Source: Sideroxydans lithotrophicus (GTDB taxonomy: Bacteria; Pseudomonadota; Gammaproteobacteria; Burkholderiales; Sulfuriferulaceae). From it: a stretch of 10,085 nucleotides of DNA. Numbering within the stretch: the first letter of the stretch is position 1; every line of letters starts with the position of its first letter. The DNA lies in contig DZDB01000070.1 in the NCBI GenBank assembly GCA_022736605.1, forward strand, positions 1-10,085, written 5' to 3'. Both the position numbers and the translations under genes were made by a program. A model generated the notes under the pieces. It was not told the DNA's origin, did no database searches, and saw nothing but the letters and a program-made list of their open reading frames with translations. Shown here in pieces: positions 6,957 to 10,085 of this stretch.

Positions 6957-7538
6957 ATGAAAAAATCCCTGTTACTTGTCCTGTTGCTGGCCGGTTGTGC
7001 CACACCCGGTGTCGAAGCGCCCAAACCTGAAGCCAAACAGGTCGATGAAATGCGCAATGTCGCCAAAGTCCTGTCGACCCAATTGGGCGGCAAACTGAAA
7101 GAAGCGATGGGCACGCAAGGTCCGGTCGAAGCGGTCAGCGTGTGCAAGCAGATTGCGCCGCAAATCGCCAACGACCTGTCCAAGCAAACCGGTTGGCAGG
7201 TGGGCCGCGTCGGCACGCGCGCACGCAATGCGCAAACCGGCGTGCCGGATGCGTGGCAAACCAAAGCACTGGCGCAGTTCGGCCAGCGCATCAAGCAGGG
7301 TGAAAAACCCGACACCATGGAATTCGCCGAAGTCGTGACCGCACCGTCCGGCAAGCACGAACTACGCTATGCCAAGGCGATTGCATTGCAGCCGATGTGC
7401 GTGACCTGCCACGGCTCGGCTGAGTCGATTCCGGATGGCGTGAAGGCGCGTTTGCAAGCCGAGTACCCACTCGATCAAGCCACCGGCTACCAGGTTGGCG
7501 ACCTGCGTGGCGCGGTGGTCATCACCCGTCCGCTGTAA
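6957..7538 (+). CDS. DUF3365 (Tll0287-like) haem c lipoprotein
   Basis: A 193-residue predicted lipoprotein. The lipobox LLAGC places the lipidated cysteine at residue 14, so it is anchored to a membrane on the periplasmic side. The rest is a DUF3365 domain, a PAS-like fold that carries one haem c. The haem site is C148-V-T-C151-H152. Cys63 (VSVCKQIAP) is the conserved cysteine that, in the cyanobacterial relative Tll0287, is reported as the sixth haem ligand (recalled, not checked). Such His/Cys haem usually has low potential and fits redox or gas sensing better than bulk electron transfer. The C-terminus (YQVGDLRGAVVITRPL) matches the usual end of the domain. AGGAA at 6946-6950 supports the start. 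No fused kinase or cyclase domain is present, so any signal would need a partner. Confidence 0.85.
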   Translation: MKKSLLLVLLLAGCATPGVEAPKPEAKQVDEMRNVAKVLSTQLGGKLKEAMGTQGPVEAVSVCKQIAPQIANDLSKQTGWQVGRVGTRARNAQTGVPDAWQTKALAQFGQRIKQGEKPDTMEFAEVVTAPSGKHELRYAKAIALQPMCVTCHGSAESIPDGVKARLQAEYPLDQATGYQVGDLRGAVVITRPL

Positions 7539-7553
7539 TCAGACTGACGCAAT

Positions 7554-7578
7554 GGCGGGCGCCAGCGTGGCGTCCGTC
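7554..7578 (+). other. Intercistronic hairpin
   Basis: Arms 7554-7564 and 7568-7578 pair over 11 bases (nine Watson-Crick, two G-U) around a 3-base GCG loop. It lies 15 bases after the DUF3365 stop and 11 bases before the ribosome binding site of the rhodanese gene. No T run follows, so it is not a standard intrinsic terminator. It could be an RNA-stability or processing element that sets lower or separate expression of the downstream genes. GC-rich DNA forms such stems by chance fairly often. Confidence 0.4.
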
Positions 7579-7601
7579 GCACTTAAACAGGAGTAAACCA
7601 C

Positions 7602-8198
7602 ATGACTTTTTCACCCATCATTGCGCACCTGATGCTGTTCGCCAGCCTGAGCCTGCCGTTGACTGCCGCAGCGGTTGACCCGGCCACGCTGCCTGCCATC
7701 AAGGTCTCTAAACTGGGACTGTATCTGGAAGCCAAAGACGTGCCGGACTTCATCGCCAGGCAGAATGGCAAGGTGCTGTTTCTCGATTTGCGCACGCCGG
7801 AAGAGGTGTTTTTCGTCGGCGCGCCGACCACCATCGACGCCAACCTGCCGTCGCATTTCGTGCATTACGACCAGTGGAACGACAAGACTTCGGGTTACCT
7901 GCGTCTGCCCAACCCTAAGCTGACCGCTGAATTTGAAAAGATGGCCGCCGCCAAGGGGCTGGCCAAAACTGATGCGGTGGTGCTGATCTGCCGTTCCGGC
8001 GACCGCAGTGCCGAGGTGGCGGGCAAGTTCGGCACCCTTGGCTACAACAACGTCTGGAGCGTGGTCGACGGCATCGAAGGCGACCTCGCCAAGGACGGTG
8101 CGCACAAAGGCCAGCGCACCGTGAACGGCTGGAAAAATGCCGGGCTGCCGTGGACTTACAAGCTGGCGCGCAGCAAAGCCTATCTGATGCAGCCGTAA
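7602..8198 (+). CDS. Periplasmic rhodanese-domain protein
   Basis: A 198-residue secreted protein with an N-terminal signal peptide (about residues 1-24, ending TAAAV) and one rhodanese domain. The domain opens with VLFLDLRTPEEV. The catalytic loop is C130-R-S-G-D-R, which has the six-residue length and arginine typical of active sulfurtransferases. Between these lies an insert of about 45 residues (after FFVGAPTT) that is longer than in plain single-domain rhodaneses. The end (VVDGIEGD, NGWKNAGLPW) matches the usual rhodanese close. It would bind sulfane sulfur as a persulfide in the periplasm, for example taking the product of the flavoprotein. AGGAG at 7589-7593 fixes the start. The next gene begins 3 bases after its stop. 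Confidence 0.85.
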   Translation: MTFSPIIAHLMLFASLSLPLTAAAVDPATLPAIKVSKLGLYLEAKDVPDFIARQNGKVLFLDLRTPEEVFFVGAPTTIDANLPSHFVHYDQWNDKTSGYLRLPNPKLTAEFEKMAAAKGLAKTDAVVLICRSGDRSAEVAGKFGTLGYNNVWSVVDGIEGDLAKDGAHKGQRTVNGWKNAGLPWTYKLARSKAYLMQP

Positions 8199-8201
8199 AC
8201 C

Positions 8202-8948
8202 ATGTCGCTACTCAATCAGGCGCTGCTGTTTGGCCTGCTCGGCAGCGTCGGCGCGATGGCCGGTGCGGCGCTGCTGCTGGTGTTTCCCAACGCGCTGCGC
8301 ACCCGGCTGCTGCCGTATCTGCTGTCCTACGCCACCGGCACGCTGCTCGGTGCGGCGTTCCTCGGCATGATTCCGTCGAGCCTGGCGAAAGCGCCCGCCG
8401 TTCTCGTCAGCGGCACCGTGCTGGCCGGGCTGGTGCTGTTTTTCATGCTCGAAAAAGCCGTTATCTGGCGCCATTGCCACAGCGGCGAATGTGAGGCGCA
8501 CGGGCGCCAGAGCGGCAGCCTGATCCTGTTCGGCGATGCGTTCCATAATTTTGTCGACGGCGTGGTGATTGCGGCGGCGTTTCTGATTTCGCCCGCGCTC
8601 GGCGTCGCCACCGCGCTGGCGGTCATCGCGCACGAAATTCCGCAGGAGCTGGGCGACTTTGCCATCCTGCTGCACAACGGGATGGGCAAGGCGCGCGCGT
8701 TTGCCTACAACCTGCTGTCCTCGCTCGCCACGCTGCCGGGTGTAGTGCTGGGCTGGTTCTGGCTCGACGACGTGCGCCAGGCGATTCCGTTCGTGCTGGC
8801 GCTGTCGGCGGCAAGCTTCATCTATATCGCCGTGTCCGATCTGGTGCCGAGCCTGCACCGGCAGACCGGCGTCAAGGCCTCGCTGGTGCAGCTGATCCTG
8901 ATGCTGGCGGGAATTGGCACCATCGCCCTGTTTCGCATGGGGCATTAA
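8202..8948 (+). CDS. ZIP-family metal transporter
   Basis: A 248-residue inner-membrane protein with about eight helices, of the ZIP (zinc/iron permease) family, which imports divalent metals. The helix IV signature is H115-N-F-V-D-G and the helix V signature is H144-E-I-P-Q-E-L-G-D. The HN..DG/HE.P.E.GD form resembles the eukaryotic LIV-1 branch (HEIPHEIGD) more than bacterial ZupT, with glutamine in place of the second histidine. The loop between helices III and IV is short and metal-binding in look (HCHSGECEAH). There is no clear ribosome binding site, and the start is 3 bases after the rhodanese stop, so translation is probably coupled. Why a metal transporter sits here is unclear; it may supply a metal for a co-expressed enzyme or be a passenger gene. 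Confidence 0.85.
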   Translation: MSLLNQALLFGLLGSVGAMAGAALLLVFPNALRTRLLPYLLSYATGTLLGAAFLGMIPSSLAKAPAVLVSGTVLAGLVLFFMLEKAVIWRHCHSGECEAHGRQSGSLILFGDAFHNFVDGVVIAAAFLISPALGVATALAVIAHEIPQELGDFAILLHNGMGKARAFAYNLLSSLATLPGVVLGWFWLDDVRQAIPFVLALSAASFIYIAVSDLVPSLHRQTGVKASLVQLILMLAGIGTIALFRMGH

Positions 8949-8963
8949 GCGGGAAAGATAACA

Positions 8964-9956
8964 ATGAGCACACTCGACACGACCCACGCCAGCCAGATTG
9001 CGACCCCTTCCCGGTTGAAGCATTTTCCGGTGTCATGGTTCTCCGTCATCATGGGGATGGCCGGTTTTACCATCGCCTGGCGTCGCGCCGAGCATTTTTA
9101 CGGTTTTGATTTCGGCCTCAGCGCGGTGTTGCTGGGGCTGACCACGCTGGCATTTCTGGTCTTGACGCTGCTGTACACCGCCAAAATCATCAAGTATCCC
9201 GCCGAAGTGCTGGCCGAGATCAGCCACCCGGTCAAGCTGGCCTTCGTGCCGACATTTTCAATCGGCCTGCTGCTGGTTTCGATCGCCTATCTGCCCTTCC
9301 TGCCGGGCGTGTCATTCTGGCTGTGGGTGGTGGGCAGCACGCTGCACATCCTGCTGACGCTGTATGTGCTGTCGTCGTGGATACATCATACAAAATACGA
9401 AATCACCCACCTCAACCCAGCCTGGTTCATCCCGGTGGTCGGCAATATCCTGGTGCCAATAGCGGGCATGCAGCACGCATCGCCGGAAATTTCCTGGTTC
9501 TTTTTCAGTCTTGGCCTGTTTTTCTGGCCGATCCTCACTGCGATCATTTTCAACCGGCTGATTTTCAACGTGAGCCTGCCGGACCGCTTCATGCCCACGC
9601 TGTTCATCTTCATCGCGCCACCCGCCGTTGGCTTCATTTCCTGGTTTACGCTGACCGGCGGCGTCGACGCATTCGGCCGCATTCTGTACTTTATCGGCCT
9701 GTTCTTCACGCTGCTGCTGTTGAGTCAGTTTGCCTATTTTCGCAGCCTCAAGTTCTTCCTCTCGTGGTGGGCGTATTCGTTTCCCATCGCCGCCATGACC
9801 ATCGCCACCTTCATCATGGCGAGTGCAACCGGGTTGGCGTTTTACAGCAGTCTGGCCACCGGCTTGCTGGTACTGTTGAGCATGCTGATTGTGATGTTGC
9901 TGATCCGCACCGCGTTGACCGTGGTGCGGCGCGAGATTTGTGTGGAAGGGCATTAG
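8964..9956 (+). CDS. SLAC1/TDT-family anion channel or exporter
   Basis: A 330-residue membrane protein with about ten helices, of the tellurite-resistance/dicarboxylate (TDT) family that includes bacterial TehA, plant SLAC1 and the yeast sulfite exporter Ssu1. The opening KHFPVSWFSVIMGMAGFTIAW and the later NPAWFIPVVGNILVPIAG are typical of this family's first helix and mid-protein segments. Members conduct or export small anions. In a sulfur-oxidation operon, sulfite, another sulfur oxyanion or an organic acid is a reasonable but untested substrate. The ribosome binding site is weak (GGGAAAG at 8951-8957), and the gap to the ZIP gene is 15 bases. It is the last gene of the plus-strand set; a convergent gene ends 11 bases further on. 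Confidence 0.85.
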   Translation: MSTLDTTHASQIATPSRLKHFPVSWFSVIMGMAGFTIAWRRAEHFYGFDFGLSAVLLGLTTLAFLVLTLLYTAKIIKYPAEVLAEISHPVKLAFVPTFSIGLLLVSIAYLPFLPGVSFWLWVVGSTLHILLTLYVLSSWIHHTKYEITHLNPAWFIPVVGNILVPIAGMQHASPEISWFFFSLGLFFWPILTAIIFNRLIFNVSLPDRFMPTLFIFIAPPAVGFISWFTLTGGVDAFGRILYFIGLFFTLLLLSQFAYFRSLKFFLSWWAYSFPIAAMTIATFIMASATGLAFYSSLATGLLVLLSMLIVMLLIRTALTVVRREICVEGH

Positions 9957-9957
9957 C

Positions 9958-9975
9958 CAGGCCTGTTCAGGCCTG
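9958..9975. repeat. Doubled palindrome at the convergent gene junction
   Basis: CAGGCCTGTTCAGGCCTG is two copies of the self-complementary octamer CAGGCCTG split by TT. It can fold into a strong hairpin in RNA from either strand. No T run follows on either side, so it is not a classical intrinsic terminator, yet its place between two converging stop codons suggests a shared end-of-transcript structure. The stop codon of the minus-strand gene (9969-9967) lies inside it. Confidence 0.5.
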
Positions 9976-10085
9976 CAATGTCGCTTCGCGGTAGTCGGTG
10001 AAGTTGCAGCGTTTAGTGCGGTAATTACTGCACCCCAAAAATTCGCTTTTGCCCTTGCGCTTGACCAGCTTGCCGTCACCGCATT
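9967..10085 (-). CDS. C-terminus of a protein with a topoisomerase-type C4 zinc finger (partial)
   Basis: The last 38 residues of a minus-strand protein, whose N-terminus lies beyond the window. The frame reads CGDGKLVKRKGKSEFLGC, then SNYRTKRCNFTDYREATLQA and a stop. It matches the type I topoisomerase DNA-binding zinc finger (zf-C4_Topoisom), with three of the four cysteines visible at residues 1, 18 and 26 of this fragment; the missing first one would be just outside. The protein could be topoisomerase I itself, but this finger also ends NERD-type nuclease-related and restriction-endonuclease-like proteins, and the abrupt end after one finger leaves both possible. The reading frame is not the long overlapping one on the same strand, which gives low-complexity nonsense. 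Confidence 0.7.
   Translation of the reverse strand, partial: CGDGKLVKRKGKSEFLGCSNYRTKRCNFTDYREATLQA

Noticed and set aside
9312..10079. Long minus-strand open frame (255 codons) covering most of the SLAC1 gene and the right end.
   Set aside because: Composition is that of an antisense shadow; the real minus-strand coding at the right end is in another frame, ends at 9967 and shows the zinc-finger cysteines.
1..10085. CRISPR arrays, insertion sequences, tRNA genes and phage or plasmid signs.
   Set aside because: No repeated spacer pattern, transposase, tRNA-like cloverleaf or integration site was seen on reading; apart from the AT-rich control region, composition looks even.

Overview
The window looks like chromosomal DNA from a GC-rich, sulfur-oxidising, probably betaproteobacterial lithotroph. 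That reading rests on gene content: a flavocytochrome c sulfide dehydrogenase-type flavoprotein, several periplasmic c-type cytochromes and a periplasmic rhodanese, all with GC-rich codon use. I cannot name the species. There is no rRNA, tRNA, insertion sequence or CRISPR array.

Layout. Bases 1-1419 are on the minus strand: a FtsX-type ABC transporter permease and, after it, the probable first codons of another gene that leaves the window at base 1. Bases 1420-1623 form a divergent control region. It holds a textbook-spaced sigma-54 (-24/-12) promoter pointing right, an IHF-like site just upstream of it, and a perfect inverted repeat about 106 bp before the predicted start of transcription. 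From 1624 to 9956 nine plus-strand genes follow, tightly packed (gaps of 3-63 bp, two overlaps), and probably form one operon. Their order is: cytochrome bd-superfamily oxidase subunit I with a fused C-terminal haem c site; its subunit II; a monohaem cytochrome c; a FccB-like flavoprotein; a dihaem c4-like cytochrome; a DUF3817 membrane protein; a DUF3365 haem lipoprotein; a periplasmic rhodanese; a ZIP metal transporter; and a SLAC1/TDT anion channel (ten with the small cytochrome counted). The right end holds the C-terminus of a convergent minus-strand protein with a topoisomerase-type zinc finger.

How the genes may work together (inference). The flavoprotein would oxidise a reduced sulfur compound in the periplasm and pass electrons to the mono- and dihaem cytochromes. 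These could feed the haem c domain of the bd-type oxidase, which lacks the usual quinol-site region and has no histidine between residues 135 and 370. Electrons would then reach oxygen without quinone or cytochrome aa3/cbb3. The rhodanese would handle sulfane sulfur and the SLAC1 channel could export an anion such as sulfite. The two most unusual points are the cytochrome-fed bd-type oxidase linked to a sulfide dehydrogenase-like module, and a flavoprotein with glycine where classical FccB attaches FAD covalently through cysteine, although its redox-disulfide cysteines appear intact. The enhancer-dependent promoter suggests the system is switched on by a dedicated activator sensing an unknown signal.
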